This document shows, in pieces, positions 53,611 through 63,053 of a stretch of DNA of 63,053 nt (position 1 is its first letter; the number at the start of each line of letters is the position of its first letter). A model generated the notes under the pieces. That model saw only the letters and a program-made list of their open reading frames with translations, searched no databases and was not told where the DNA came from. Source of the stretch: Synechococcus sp. CS-1328. Lineage in GTDB: Bacteria; Cyanobacteriota; Cyanobacteriia; PCC-6307; Cyanobiaceae. Both the position numbers and the translations under genes were made by a program. Where the stretch lies: contig NZ_JAHLYT010000015.1 in assembly GCF_025128095.1 (NCBI RefSeq), forward strand, positions 1 through 63,053. The letters run 5' to 3'.

Positions 53611-56601
53611 TCAACCGGCCAGCAGGGCCTCCTCGTCGACCGCATCGATCTGTTCGGGTTTGAGGAACTGCTCGGCGTAGCGCTTGTAGACACCGGAGCG
53701 GATGAACAGGGCGAAGAGTTCGGGATCGATGTGCTGATCCTTGCGCATGAATGTCATGATCTTCAGCGCCTGCGAGAGGGTCTTCATCGGCTTGTAGGGC
53801 CGATCCGCCGCCGTGAGTGCCTCGAAGATGTCGGCGATGGCCATCATCCGCGCCACGTCGCTCATCTCCTCTTTCTTCAGGCCTTTGGGATAGCCGGTGC
53901 CGATCAGGGTTTCGTGGTGGCCGCCCGCCAGTTCGGGCACATCCTTCATGTGCCGCGGGAACGGCAGAGCCGAGAGCATGCGGATCGTGTGGATGATGTG
54001 CTCGTTGATCTTGTAGCGATCCTCTGCGGTGAGGGTGCCGCGCGAGATCGAGAGGTTCTTCAGTTCGCCCCGGTCGTAGAGCAGCTCGGGCGTCTGCACC
54101 TTGATGCCCCAGGGATTGTCTGGATCCAACCGATCGGAGGGCAGCCGTTCGATGCGGTGATCGGGCCGGTCGGCCAGCAGGGGCTCCTCCACCGGCAGGG
54201 TGGCGGCAGGCAGCAGCTCCTTGCGCTTCAGTTCCTCGTTGGAGATGCCGAGCCGGTCATCGAGGGTGCGCCGCCAGGTGCGCTCGGCGATGGTGCCCAG
54301 CCGCTCGATCCGATCGGGCGACATGAATTCACCGCCCTGATTGCACTCGGCCACGAAGGCGAAATCCTCATCGAGGCGCTGCAGTTCCGCGTCGCGCTCG
54401 GCGCCCAGATCGGCGGCGCTACCACCCTTGAGCAGACCCTGGTAATAATCGATCCAGGCATCGCGCTTGAGCACCTCGAAGCGCATCCGCACCTCATGGA
54501 TGCGGTCGTAGATGGTCTCGAGCTTGGTGGCCTTGTCGACCACGTATTCGGGGGTGACCACCTTGCCGCAATCGTGCAGCCAGGCGGCGACGTGCACCGC
54601 CTCCCAGCGATCCTCCGAGAGGGAGAACCCGGCAAAGGGACCTTCGGTCTCCTCGCAGGCGGCCTGGGCGAGCATCTTGGTGAGTTCCGGCACCCGGTTG
54701 CAGTGGCCGCCGGTGTACGGACTCTTGGCATCGATCGAGCCGGCGATCAGCTCGATGAAGGCCTCGAACAGGGCCTTCTGGGCCCGGATCAGCTGGCGGG
54801 TTTCCAGGGTGGTGGCCACGGTGCTGGAGAAGGCCTCCATGAAGGCCACCCGCTGCTCGGAGGGGGGGATCCTGAACCAGAGCAGCAGCATGCCCAGCAG
54901 GTCGCCCGACCGGCTCAGCAGCGGCAGGCTCACATAGGGCACGTCGTTGAACTCCATCGCCCCGGCCAGCTTGCGTTCCATCGCGGTGCCTTTGCGGGAA
55001 ATCAGGCCGGTGGTCGCCAGGCTGCCGGTCGTCTTGCCCACCAGCAGCCGCCGGATGCCCTCCAGGGGGAATTTCGGCAGGGTGTTGGTCAGGGTCTCGC
55101 CGGCCGCGTTGCGCAGCAGCTCCGGATCGAGCAGCTTGTCGTCGTCGAGGTTGAGGAACAGGGCGCCACCCTGGGCACGGCTGTTGGCGATCGACTCATC
55201 GAGCACCCGCACCAGCAGCCGCTCGAAATCCGTTTCCGCCGCGATGGCGGCACTCACCCCCAAAAAGCGGCGGATCGTGCCCTTCATCCCATCGAAGCTG
55301 GTGGCGAGGTCATCGATCTCGGTCACCACCGAGTTCACCGTGCGGGGCGCATCGAACTCGAAGTTCTGCACCGCCTGCGCCTCCAGCGCCAGCTGGCGCA
55401 GCTGACGGGTCACCAGCCGGGCGATCAGCCACACCAGCGGGCCCGCCACCAGCAGCACCAGCAACACGGTGAGAATGGCCATCTGCTGCTGCCGCTGAGC
55501 CCCCGCGAACAGCTGCTCGCTGGGGATGGCGATGGCCAGGTAGGTCTGTGTCTGCTCCAGCCGCACAGACCGGGCCAGGGCCACCTCCCAAGACTCGCCA
55601 TCCACGCTCAAGGTGGTGGTGGTGAGCAGATCGCCGTAGCCGAGGCTCTTCTCCAGCGCAGGCAACGCTTTGCCGACCCGGGCGAGCAACGGGGAGGTGG
55701 CATCTTCCAGCCGGTCCGCGCCATTGGTGGGGCTGGACGATCCCTTCGGATGCAACCCGTAGCTGCTCTGGTTGACGCCCAGCAAAGTGCCCTGGGCGTC
55801 CACCAGGGCGAGCTTGACATCCTTGAGCTTGCCGAGGGATCGCCCCACCCCCATCAGCGCTTCGCTGGCCAGAAACAGGGGCATGTCTGCCCCCACCACC
55901 GTGCTGGTGCCGGGCACCCGCTCCGCGAAGCTGACGCCCAGTCGACCACTGGTTGCGAAGCGATACACCGAAGTGGCTACTGGGCCGGATCTGTCGAGCG
56001 CGGCTCGATACCAGGGCCGTGTCCGCGGGTCGTAGCCGTCGTCGCTTGGGTCGGGGCGGATCTCCAGCGGGCGGAAGGCCCCATCCAGCACCACCTGCTG
56101 GGCGCGGATGCGGCCGTCCGGTTTCAGGCTCCCGATAAAGGCCAGATACCTGGTATCGGCAGGAACGCGGAAGAGGGTGCGGTCGGCCTCGGAATTGATG
56201 CGCCGCAGCTGCACTCGCTCGCCATTGCCGTAGCCCACGAAGTAGGAGGTGATTGTTGGCGTGAGGGCCAGGGCCTGTCGCAGCACCTGGAGCTGCTCGA
56301 GTTGCTGCGGGAAGGGTTGCAGATCCCCCAGTGTCATCAGCGACTGGATCTGGCGCTGGACCGTCGGGATGCGCAGCCTCTCCTTCAACTGCCAGTCCAA
56401 GCCATTGGCCACGCTGACCATCCGCTCGCGGTTCAGCTCTGTGACCAGGTTGCGGGCGTGCTGGTACGACACCACCGCCACCGTGATGCCGGTGAACATC
56501 ACCACCGGCAGGAACAGGGCCGAGAGCCCCACGTTGAAGCGCACATGGCGTCTCAGGTGCCGCCCGGCCGCGGCAAGACCAGCTGGATGGGTCTGGGTCA
56601 T
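53611..56601 (-). CDS. Membrane HD-GYP phosphodiesterase with sensor, HAMP and GAF domains
   Basis: A 996-residue receptor. A first helix (GLSALFLPVVMFTGITVAVV) and a second near 380 (ILTVLLVLLVAGPLVWLIAR) bracket a large periplasmic Cache-like sensor; HAMP (VTRQLRQLALEAQA) and a GAF domain (about 470-620) follow. The HD is HDCGKVVTPEYVVDKATK near 675; the GYP box is GGHHETLIGTGYPKGL near 895, with GTGYP where GDGYP is usual. About 220 residues separate the two, far more than in a standard HD-GYP. It should degrade cyclic di-nucleotides in response to an external ligand. Confidence 0.9.
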   Translation of the reverse strand: MTQTHPAGLAAAGRHLRRHVRFNVGLSALFLPVVMFTGITVAVVSYQHARNLVTELNRERMVSVANGLDWQLKERLRIPTVQRQIQSLMTLGDLQPFPQQLEQLQVLRQALALTPTITSYFVGYGNGERVQLRRINSEADRTLFRVPADTRYLAFIGSLKPDGRIRAQQVVLDGAFRPLEIRPDPSDDGYDPRTRPWYRAALDRSGPVATSVYRFATSGRLGVSFAERVPGTSTVVGADMPLFLASEALMGVGRSLGKLKDVKLALVDAQGTLLGVNQSSYGLHPKGSSSPTNGADRLEDATSPLLARVGKALPALEKSLGYGDLLTTTTLSVDGESWEVALARSVRLEQTQTYLAIAIPSEQLFAGAQRQQQMAILTVLLVLLVAGPLVWLIARLVTRQLRQLALEAQAVQNFEFDAPRTVNSVVTEIDDLATSFDGMKGTIRRFLGVSAAIAAETDFERLLVRVLDESIANSRAQGGALFLNLDDDKLLDPELLRNAAGETLTNTLPKFPLEGIRRLLVGKTTGSLATTGLISRKGTAMERKLAGAMEFNDVPYVSLPLLSRSGDLLGMLLLWFRIPPSEQRVAFMEAFSSTVATTLETRQLIRAQKALFEAFIELIAGSIDAKSPYTGGHCNRVPELTKMLAQAACEETEGPFAGFSLSEDRWEAVHVAAWLHDCGKVVTPEYVVDKATKLETIYDRIHEVRMRFEVLKRDAWIDYYQGLLKGGSAADLGAERDAELQRLDEDFAFVAECNQGGEFMSPDRIERLGTIAERTWRRTLDDRLGISNEELKRKELLPAATLPVEEPLLADRPDHRIERLPSDRLDPDNPWGIKVQTPELLYDRGELKNLSISRGTLTAEDRYKINEHIIHTIRMLSALPFPRHMKDVPELAGGHHETLIGTGYPKGLKKEEMSDVARMMAIADIFEALTAADRPYKPMKTLSQALKIMTFMRKDQHIDPELFALFIRSGVYKRYAEQFLKPEQIDAVDEEALLAG

Positions 56602-56762
56602 CGGAACTCCAGGCGGAACGGGGAATGGAGCTTTTGTTGGGTGCCAGAACTTGCGTTCTGACGGCCAACCTAAACATGGTTATCCCGGCTTTCCACCCAA
56701 CGGCTCGCGAACCTGGACGAACCTTGAAGATGGGGGGATTCTGCTTGCCCACAAGACGCGTC

Positions 56763-57728
56763 ATGGGAAGGTCGCGGCCCTACACGACGACGGCCCCGAC
56801 GGCTGCCTCGACAGCCGCTCCTGCGCCGACCGACTGGGGCGAAGCCGCCGTTTGGCGCTGGCAGGGGCTGGTGGTGCACTGGCGCTGGGTCGGCGACCGG
56901 CGGCATCCGCCCCTGCTGCTGGTGCATGGCTTCGCGGCCGGCAGCGGCCACTGGCGCCACAACGCCGCTGAACTGGCAGAGGCGGGCTGGTGCGTCTACG
57001 CCCTTGATCTGGTGGGCTTTGGCGCCTCCAGCCAGCCAGGGTCCGCCCCCGGCCGGACCCTGGACAATCGCTTCTGGGCCCGTCAGCTGCAGGCCTTCCT
57101 CGAGCAGGTGGTGCAGGCCCCGGCCGTGTTGATCGGCCATTCTCTCGGTGGTCTGGTGGCCCTCAGCTGCGCCGTCTATTTCCCTGCCTGGGTGCGGGGC
57201 GTGGTGGCGGCGCCCCTGCCGGATCCCGCCCTGCTGGCTGCGCAGGCGGGCGCCGGGCGGGAAGCGCCCTGCTGGCGGCGGCTGAAGCGCTGGACGGTGC
57301 GGCTGCTCTGCCGGCTGCTGCCGCTGGAGCTGATCGTGCCGCTGCTGGCCCACTCCCCCCTGCTGGGGCTGGGGATCCAGAGCGCCTACTTGCAGCCGGT
57401 GCTCGACGACCGCGGCCTGCACCGGCTGATCGCGCTGCCGGCCCGCCGGCCCGGCGCAGCCCGGGCGTTGCGGGCGATGAGCGTGGGCATGGCCCTGCGG
57501 CCCCACCGCGCCACGGCCCCGGCCCTGCTGCGGCGCCTGCAACAACCCCTGTTGTTGCTCTGGGGCCGCGAGGATCGCCTCGTGCCCGCCCGGGTGGCGG
57601 AGCAGTGCCGGGCAATCCGGCCCGAGCTGCCGCTGGTGCTGCTCGAGCAGGCGGGCCACTGCCCCCACGACGAACAGCCCGGCGCCTTTCATCAGGCGGT
57701 GCTTCCCTGGCTGGCGGCCCTGCGGTGA
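56763..57728 (+). CDS. Alpha/beta hydrolase
   Basis: A 321-residue hydrolase: PPLLLVHGFAAGSGHWRHNA (oxyanion), YALDLVGFGASSQPG, VLIGHSLGGLVALSCAVYFP (nucleophile GHSLGG), LLLWGREDRLVPARVAEQCR (acid) and LLEQAGHCPHDEQPG (His). It resembles the chlorophyll-dephytylase/haloperoxidase-like group common in cyanobacteria. ATG at 56763; an upstream start would add an unlikely stretch. It diverges from the HD-GYP gene. Confidence 0.9.
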   Translation: MGRSRPYTTTAPTAASTAAPAPTDWGEAAVWRWQGLVVHWRWVGDRRHPPLLLVHGFAAGSGHWRHNAAELAEAGWCVYALDLVGFGASSQPGSAPGRTLDNRFWARQLQAFLEQVVQAPAVLIGHSLGGLVALSCAVYFPAWVRGVVAAPLPDPALLAAQAGAGREAPCWRRLKRWTVRLLCRLLPLELIVPLLAHSPLLGLGIQSAYLQPVLDDRGLHRLIALPARRPGAARALRAMSVGMALRPHRATAPALLRRLQQPLLLLWGREDRLVPARVAEQCRAIRPELPLVLLEQAGHCPHDEQPGAFHQAVLPWLAALR

Positions 57729-57810
57729 TGCCCTGGCGTGCAGCCCTCGCCAGGGCCGGGAGGTGGACACGTAACTTGAGGCCAGCCTGCGGCCCTCGGC
57801 GCGCCCCGCG

Positions 57811-58341
57811 ATGAAACACACCCTGTCGGTGTTGGTGGAAGACGAGTCCGGTGCCCTCAGCCGGATCTCCGGCCTGTTCGCCCGCCGGGGCTTCAACATC
57901 GAGAGCCTGGCGGTGGGACCCGCCGAAAAGAGCGGCGTCTCGCGCCTCACCATGGTGGTGGAGGGCGACAGCCGCACGGTGGAACAGATGACCAAGCAGC
58001 TCAACAAGCTGGTCAATGTGCTGGCCGTGACCGACCTCTCCACCATCCCCTCGGTGGAGCGGGAATTGATGCTGCTCAAGGTGGCAGCCCCGCCGGAGCA
58101 GCGCGCCGCCATCCTCGACCTGGTGCAGGTGTTCCGCGCCAATGTGATCGACGTGGGCGAAACCGCCCTCACCCTGGAAGTGGTGGGCGACCCGGGCAAG
58201 CTCGTGGCCATCGAGCAGATTCTCGAGACCTACGGCATTCTCGAGATCGCCCGCACCGGCAAGGTGGCCCTGGAGCGGGCCTCCGGCGTCAACACCGCCT
58301 ATCTGAAAGTGACGGCTTCCGCCAAGCGGGTGCCGGCCTGA
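57811..58341 (+). CDS. ilvH: Acetolactate synthase small subunit
   Basis: A 176-residue regulatory subunit: [20 protein letters not shown] and [20 protein letters not shown] (ACT domain with the valine site), [19 protein letters not shown], then the second domain [20 protein letters not shown]. It binds valine and controls the large subunit of branched-chain amino acid synthesis. Complete length. It follows the hydrolase by 82 nt. Confidence 0.97.
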   Translation: MKHTLSVLVEDESGALSRISGLFARRGFNIESLAVGPAEKSGVSRLTMVVEGDSRTVEQMTKQLNKLVNVLAVTDLSTIPSVERELMLLKVAAPPEQRAAILDLVQVFRANVIDVGETALTLEVVGDPGKLVAIEQILETYGILEIARTGKVALERASGVNTAYLKVTASAKRVPA

Positions 58342-58345
58342 TCGC

Positions 58346-59143
58346 TCAGGGCTTGTCCTTCACCAGGGTGCCGCCCTCCACGAGCGTGGCCTTCACCAGG
58401 CGATCGCCCTGCTGGATCTTGTCCACCACCTCCATCCCCTTCGTCACCCGGCCGAACACCGCATAGCGGCCGTCCAGTTCCGGTAGGGCTTCGAGGGCCA
58501 CATAGAACTGGGCGCTGGCCGAATTGGGGTCGTTGGAGCGGGCCATGGCCACGGCACCGCGCTGGTGCACCAGGGCCAGCTGGCGGGTCAGGCTGGGATT
58601 GGTGATCGGCTCGCCGTAACGGGGTTCCGCTTCGCCCTTGATCGTCAGCTCCAGGGGGATCAGCCGTGCCTCGCCGCTGCTGGGCTCGATGAAACTGCCG
58701 GTGCCGTATTGGCTGGCGGGAATCTTCGGATTGGCGCTGAGCGGATCACCCCCCTGCACCACGAAGGGAACGGGCTCGCGCACCACCCGGTGAAACACGG
58801 TGTTGTTGTAAGCGCCCCGCTTGACCAGGTCCACGAAGTTGCCGCCGGTGAGGGGAGCGGCAGCGCCATCGAGGCTGATCTCCACCTCTCCCTTGGCGGT
58901 CTGCAATCGTACCAGGGCGGTTCCACTCAGGCAGGGCGCCCCCGAAACACCGCAGCCCAGGGTCTGGGCGCGCGGCTCAGCGCCACAGGCCGACAACACC
59001 CACGGCAGCAGCAGCAACAGGCCGGCGCAGAGGGAACGACCCAGAGCGCCCTTGAGGCGATGGGTCCTGGAGCCCTGCGGGCAATGGGCCAGGACGGGCT
59101 GCCTTGATCTGGCAGCGCATGGAGCAGCAGAGAAATCGGGCAT
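58346..59143 (-). CDS. Lipoprotein cyclophilin-type peptidyl-prolyl isomerase
   Basis: A 265-residue protein. A signal helix (LCAGLLLLLPWVLSAC) ends in a lipobox LSAC, so it is a lipoprotein. The cyclophilin domain has EISLDGAAAPLTGGNFVDLV, VFHRVVREPVPFVVQGGDPL, RGAVAMARSNDPNSASAQFY, and LDGRYAVFGRVTKGMEVVDK. Catalytic FHR and QGGD are present. It acts on periplasmic or thylakoid-lumen proteins. ATG at 59143 is used. It is downstream of ycf4 by 38 nt. Confidence 0.9.
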   Translation of the reverse strand: MPDFSAAPCAARSRQPVLAHCPQGSRTHRLKGALGRSLCAGLLLLLPWVLSACGAEPRAQTLGCGVSGAPCLSGTALVRLQTAKGEVEISLDGAAAPLTGGNFVDLVKRGAYNNTVFHRVVREPVPFVVQGGDPLSANPKIPASQYGTGSFIEPSSGEARLIPLELTIKGEAEPRYGEPITNPSLTRQLALVHQRGAVAMARSNDPNSASAQFYVALEALPELDGRYAVFGRVTKGMEVVDKIQQGDRLVKATLVEGGTLVKDKP

Positions 59144-59180
59144 CAGCGAAGCAGCGCGGCACAGGGGGTGGCAGCCTGGC

Positions 59181-59822
59181 TCACTGCCCCTCGAGGGCCA
59201 CCCCGAGGAAGCGGGCCAGCTGGGCACCGGACAATTCCAGGTCGGCCAGGGGGATCGGTTCGCCGACGCGGGTGAGCGGCAGATCACGGCGGCCCTGCAC
59301 CTTCAGGGCCAGGCGGCGGCGGGGGTTGAGGCCATCGCGCACATCGATCTTCACCGCCTGGATCTCCCGCAGGGGAATCTCGACGCGGATCATCTGGCGG
59401 AAGCCACGGCGCTCGATCGTGGCGGTGCCGGCGCCGCGATCGAAGCGGTTGACGCCGCCGCCCACGTCGATGCCGATCACAGACCACAGATAGGCCGAGA
59501 GCAGCACTGCCGCGATGCCATACAGACCCATCACCAGCCCCTGGGGCACCCACTCGAGCGCAGCCGGATGGCCGATCGGCAGCAGATCGACCCCAAAACG
59601 GCTGGAGGCACTGGTGAGCAGGAAGCCGAGGCCGCCGGTGGTCACCACCGCCGCCACCAGCAGGTTGGACAGACGCCGTGAACCGAGCACCGGCTGTTCC
59701 AGCAGATCCTTGGACTTGGAGGCAGTGGCTGTGGAGGCAGTGGAGCTGGTGGCCGGGGTGGACATCGCGCTGTGCGGGGCTTCGGAAGCCGCCATGCAGA
59801 AACCAGGGTTTGAAGCAGTCAT
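59181..59822 (-). CDS. ycf4: Photosystem I assembly protein Ycf4
   Basis: A 213-residue membrane protein: [20 protein letters not shown] (helix 1), [20 protein letters not shown] (helix 2), [20 protein letters not shown], and [20 protein letters not shown] then [20 protein letters not shown]. Ycf4 scaffolds PsaA/PsaB assembly in thylakoids. The first 45 residues are a Ser/Thr/Ala-rich extension; a start at the Met at about 59,765 would give the usual length. Confidence 0.93.
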   Translation of the reverse strand: MTASNPGFCMAASEAPHSAMSTPATSSTASTATASKSKDLLEQPVLGSRRLSNLLVAAVVTTGGLGFLLTSASSRFGVDLLPIGHPAALEWVPQGLVMGLYGIAAVLLSAYLWSVIGIDVGGGVNRFDRGAGTATIERRGFRQMIRVEIPLREIQAVKIDVRDGLNPRRRLALKVQGRRDLPLTRVGEPIPLADLELSGAQLARFLGVALEGQ

Positions 59823-59921
59823 CTTGGCCCGCAGGCGGCAAGCTTGACGAACACGGATGCCGGCAGCCTCAGAGATGCTGCTGCAGTCCGGCCACCACCC
59901 CTGAGGATCCCGCGGCAGCTC

Positions 59922-60401
59922 ATGAATCCGCCCAGCTCCAGCCCCGTGTCTGCTGCCGAAGCAGGATCAGCTCAGGAGCGGGAGCTCACGATCGGCCAGC
60001 TGCAGGACACGATCCGGGCCCTGCGCCAGGAGCTGGAGCGGAGCCAATTGCTGGCGGAGCAGCAGCAGCAGACACTGCTGGCCACGAGCGACGAGCAGAC
60101 CCGCGAGCTGAAGGACACGATTGCGGCCCTGCGCAGCGAGTTGGAGCGGCGCCAGCGTCTGGCAGAGCGGGAGCGTGCGGGGCTGCTGGAGGAAACGGAA
60201 GTGGAAAAACGCGAGCTGCGCGATACCGTCGACGCCCTCCGCATCAAGCTGGAGCACCAACACAGTGCCCATCAGGCCCAACTGCAGCAACTGCGGGCTG
60301 AAACAGCGGCAGATCTGGAGCAGCTGCAGGCCACGGTGCTTGCCCAGCGACAGCTGCTGGAGCAGCAGCGCAATCCGCTGGCAGGAGGGTCACGGTCATG
60401 A
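59922..60401 (+). CDS. Coiled-coil protein coupled to the cyclase
   Basis: A 159-residue protein, almost all long amphipathic helix with heptad spacing ([60 protein letters not shown]): three repeats of about 38-40 residues. No enzyme domain. Its stop overlaps the start of the cyclase as ATGA, so it is likely made as a partner and might oligomerise or tether it. ATG at 59922 chosen; 59844 is open too. Confidence 0.75.
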   Translation: MNPPSSSPVSAAEAGSAQERELTIGQLQDTIRALRQELERSQLLAEQQQQTLLATSDEQTRELKDTIAALRSELERRQRLAERERAGLLEETEVEKRELRDTVDALRIKLEHQHSAHQAQLQQLRAETAADLEQLQATVLAQRQLLEQQRNPLAGGSRS

Positions 60402-62722
60402 GTCCCCCCAACACACCACCCAACGATCAGCACCAGAGCACTCAGCAGCCGTTCGAGCAGCCGCAGATCGATCAGCCACAACTCGATCAGGAGCTGGAAG
60501 AGGCGCGGATCCTGCTGGAGGTGTCCACCGCGGTGGGGATTGAGCCCAGCCTCAATGGCCAGCTCAGTTGCCTGCTGGAGCTGGTGACCCGGGCCACCGG
60601 TGCCGATCGCGGCACCTTGTTCGTCAATGATCCCAAGACTCAGGAGCTCTACAGCCGCGAGTCTGCCGGCGGCCTGGAGCGGGAAATCCGCATCCTCAAC
60701 ACCGTCGGCATCGCCGGCCACGTGTTCCAGAGCGGTGAAGGCCTGCTGGTCGACGACGCCTACACCGATGAGCGCTTCAACCGCACGGTGGATGAGCAGA
60801 CCGGCTACCGCACCGGTGCGATCGCCTGCGCGCCGATGCGCAGCATGCAGGGCGACATGATCGGTGTGCTGGAGGTGCTCAACAAGCGCCCCGGCGGTGT
60901 GTTCAGCCAGCGGGATTTACGGCTGCTTGAGGCGATGGGCCGGCAGGCGAGTGTGTCGTTGCAACGCTCACTGCTGCTGGAGGAGGCGGAAGCCAAGCGC
61001 GCCCAGGAAACCGAGTTCCTCAGCGTGGTGTCGGAGATGTCCGGTGAGCTGAAGCTGGGGGCTCTGCTGCAGCGGATCATCAGCACGATCACCCGCATGC
61101 TCAAGGCGGAGCGTTCGTCGCTGTTCCTCAACGACGACAAAACCAACGAGCTCTACACCGAGATCGGCGAAGGCCTCGGGGCCACCAAGATCCGATTCCC
61201 CAACCACCTCGGTATCGCCGGCACCGTGTTCACCAGCGGTGAAACGGTGAACATCCCCTACGCCTACGCCGACCTGCGCTTCAACCCCTCCTTCGACCGC
61301 CAGACCGGCTTCTTCACCCGCTCGATGCTGTGCACACCGGTGGTGAGCAAGGCCGGCAAGCTGATCGGCGTCACGCAGGTGCTCAACAAGCGCGGCGGTG
61401 TGTTCAGCGACGCCGATGAAGCACGGCTCAAGGCCTTCACGGCCCAGATGGCGGTCGCCCTCGAGAACGCCAAGCTGTTCGACGACGTGCAGACGATGAA
61501 GAACTACGCCGAATCGATGCTGGAAAGCATGTCGAACGGTGTGATCACCCTGGGCGATGACGACGTGGTCCGCACCGTCAACCAGGCCGGCTGCCGCATC
61601 TTCCAGGCCGAGGCGCCGCAGATCATCGGCCGGGCCGCCGCCGACCTCTTCGCAGGGCGCAACAGCTGGCTGGCCGAACGGGTGGGCCAGGTGCGTCAGG
61701 GGGGCGAGCCCAGCGTGGTGCTCGACGCGGAACTGGAGATTGAGGGGCAGAACTGCTCGTCCAACATCAGCGTGTTGCCGCTGCTCAGCGTCAAGGGACA
61801 ACCCCTCGGCTCGATGGTGATGCTGGATGACATCAGCGAGGAGAAGCGGATGAAGGGCACCATGGCCCGTTACATGGATCCGGTGATCGCCGATGAACTG
61901 ATGCGTGGCGGCGCCTCTGTGCTGGGTGGTGCCGAAAGCCTTGCCACGGTGCTGTTCAGCGACATCCGCAGCTTCACCACCCTCACCGAAGCCCTCGGCG
62001 CCCAGGGCACGGTGCAGCTGCTGAATGAGTACTTCACCTTGATGGTCGATTGTCTCCAGAAGGAAGGAGGCATGCTCGACAAGTTCATCGGCGACGCGAT
62101 CATGGCCGTCTTCGGCCTGCCCGTGGCCGGCGAACAGGACGAAGACCGGGCCGTGCGGGCCGGCATCGCCATGCTCGAGGAGTTGCAGCACTTCAACCGA
62201 TTGCGCGGCGATCACGGCCTCCAGCCGATCACTATCGGCATCGGCCTGCACACCGACACCGTGGTGAGCGGCAACATCGGCTCACCGAAACGGATGAACT
62301 ACACCGTGATCGGTGATGGCGTGAACCTGGCCTCGCGGCTGGAATCCGCCTGCAAGCACTACGGCGCCCGCATGCTGGTCAGCGACGACACCGTGCAGCG
62401 CCTGCGCGGCACCTACCGCCTGCGGGAGGCGGATCGGGTGGTGGTGAAGGGCAAGACCCAGCCGGTGCTGATCCACGAAGTGCTGGATTTCCACACGGCG
62501 GAGAGCTTCCCCGCCGCCATGGAGGTGCTCAACCACTACCGCGACGGCCTGGTGCGCTACCGGAATCAGTCGTGGCCCGGTGCGATCGCAGCCTTCGAGC
62601 GGGCCCTGGAGCTGCACCCCCACGACCGCCTCAGCCAGCTCCACCTGGAGCGCTGCCACCACTTTCAGGCCGAGCCACCGGGGCCGGACTGGGACGGCAC
62701 CTGGGTGATGCAGCAGAAGTGA
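60398..62722 (+). CDS. GAF-GAF-PAS adenylate/guanylate cyclase (class III)
   Basis: A 774-residue soluble cyclase. Two GAF domains (about 45-190 with TGADRGTLFVNDPKTQELYS, and about 205-365 with RSSLFLNDDKTNELYTEIGE), a PAS-like region (365-480), and the catalytic domain: TVLFSDIRSFTTLTEALG (first metal Asp), DKFIGDAIMAVFGLPVAG (second Asp), RMNYTVIGDGVNLASRLES (conserved Asn/Arg). A C-terminal helix repeat follows. GAF domains usually bind cyclic nucleotides and feed back on activity. It should make cAMP or cGMP, which could reach the cNMP-like domain of the protein at 18203. Confidence 0.95.
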   Translation: MSPPNTPPNDQHQSTQQPFEQPQIDQPQLDQELEEARILLEVSTAVGIEPSLNGQLSCLLELVTRATGADRGTLFVNDPKTQELYSRESAGGLEREIRILNTVGIAGHVFQSGEGLLVDDAYTDERFNRTVDEQTGYRTGAIACAPMRSMQGDMIGVLEVLNKRPGGVFSQRDLRLLEAMGRQASVSLQRSLLLEEAEAKRAQETEFLSVVSEMSGELKLGALLQRIISTITRMLKAERSSLFLNDDKTNELYTEIGEGLGATKIRFPNHLGIAGTVFTSGETVNIPYAYADLRFNPSFDRQTGFFTRSMLCTPVVSKAGKLIGVTQVLNKRGGVFSDADEARLKAFTAQMAVALENAKLFDDVQTMKNYAESMLESMSNGVITLGDDDVVRTVNQAGCRIFQAEAPQIIGRAAADLFAGRNSWLAERVGQVRQGGEPSVVLDAELEIEGQNCSSNISVLPLLSVKGQPLGSMVMLDDISEEKRMKGTMARYMDPVIADELMRGGASVLGGAESLATVLFSDIRSFTTLTEALGAQGTVQLLNEYFTLMVDCLQKEGGMLDKFIGDAIMAVFGLPVAGEQDEDRAVRAGIAMLEELQHFNRLRGDHGLQPITIGIGLHTDTVVSGNIGSPKRMNYTVIGDGVNLASRLESACKHYGARMLVSDDTVQRLRGTYRLREADRVVVKGKTQPVLIHEVLDFHTAESFPAAMEVLNHYRDGLVRYRNQSWPGAIAAFERALELHPHDRLSQLHLERCHHFQAEPPGPDWDGTWVMQQK

Positions 62723-62889
62723 GCCAGCACTGCGACCGCCCAGAAGGCAGAAATACTTAGGGGGTTCAGAACCCAGATCCGCCAAGGCATGTCAGCCCGT
62801 TGCAGCCTGTCTCGCGCTGGCGGGGAACATTGTTACCATCGCCCGGTATCCCACACAGCTTCCGCGGGTTTTCCGCACCGTTTCTTCCC

Positions 62890-63053
62890 ATGACGATTGC
62901 TGTTGGACGCGCGCCGCAGCGGGGATGGTTCGACGTCCTCGATGACTGGCTCAAGCGCGACCGCTTCGTTTTCGTGGGGTGGTCCGGTCTGCTGCTGTTC
63001 CCCACCGCCTACCTGGCGCTGGGCGGCTGGCTCACCGGCACCACCTTCGCCAC
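62890..63053 (+). CDS. psbD: Photosystem II reaction centre protein D2, 5' part
   Basis: The first 54 codons are [20 protein letters not shown], then [20 protein letters not shown] and [11 protein letters not shown], exactly the D2 N-terminus and first helix. The gene runs off the window. It lies 167 nt after the cyclase stop, long enough for its own promoter; no clear Shine-Dalgarno is seen just before the ATG, as often in psbD. Confidence 0.97.
   Translation, partial: MTIAVGRAPQRGWFDVLDDWLKRDRFVFVGWSGLLLFPTAYLALGGWLTGTTFA

Noticed and set aside
52375..56661. A 1,428-residue plus-strand frame
   Set aside because: Antisense across trm1 and the HD-GYP gene, which have clear domains. Long only because of GC content.

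Overview
The window comes from a high-GC cyanobacterium, most likely a unicellular Synechococcus/Cyanobium-type picocyanobacterium. Evidence: the 5' end of psbD (photosystem II D2) at the right edge, petM, ycf4, ycf39, high-light-inducible (Hli) proteins, an orange carotenoid protein / carotenoid ketolase / fluorescence recovery protein operon, and an NTRC thioredoxin reductase. The genus is an inference; there is no rRNA here to confirm it.

Left part (about 1-14,300) is an accessory region full of decayed genes. It opens with a degenerate AlkB-like protein overlapping a truncated methyltransferase-like gene, which runs up to a CRISPR array of 14 repeats (826-1829). The array reads on the minus strand and lies downstream of a tightly coupled operon: small membrane protein, cas1, cas2. 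No interference genes are visible. Next come a CHAT-protease remnant, two exported proteins in an AT-richer block, a broken IS5 transposase, a PhD/PIN toxin-antitoxin pair, a broken integrase, a broken IS1182 transposase, an MNT/HEPN toxin-antitoxin pair (the antitoxin truncated, the toxin split by an ISAs1-type element with a 10-bp target duplication), a HicB-like fragment, a decayed BrnT with a BrnA-like antitoxin, and a lone HicB-like gene between two copies of a decayed small gene.

Middle part (14,300-36,000) mixes housekeeping and niche genes: an alpha/beta hydrolase, dCTP deaminase, a GH57 glycosidase, a large membrane iron-sulfur protein with a cyclic-nucleotide-binding-like end, an Hli gene, an arsR-permease-thioredoxin operon, a FitAB pair, a broken MmeI-like restriction-modification gene, a RelE-like pair, the GAPDH-ArsJ arsenate detoxification operon with a small membrane protein, a decayed SLC13 transporter, an NSS transporter and half of a DUF368 protein.

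Right part (36,000-63,053) is core cyanobacterial chromosome: dxr, a [2Fe-2S] protein, the three-gene proton-translocating transhydrogenase, a helicase, NTRC, infA, a pseudouridine synthase, the ocp-crtW-frp photoprotection operon, petM and ycf39, trm1, an HD-GYP signalling protein, ilvH, a lipoprotein cyclophilin, ycf4, a coiled-coil protein coupled to an adenylate/guanylate cyclase, and psbD. Short tandem repeats (13-18 bp) recur between genes and also in frame inside crtW and pntA.

The strongest leads are the cas1/cas2 operon led by a membrane protein without effector genes, the related short insertions that break two unrelated transposases, the minisatellites inside conserved genes, the mosaic restriction-modification gene, and the HD-GYP protein with a long spacer inside its catalytic domain.
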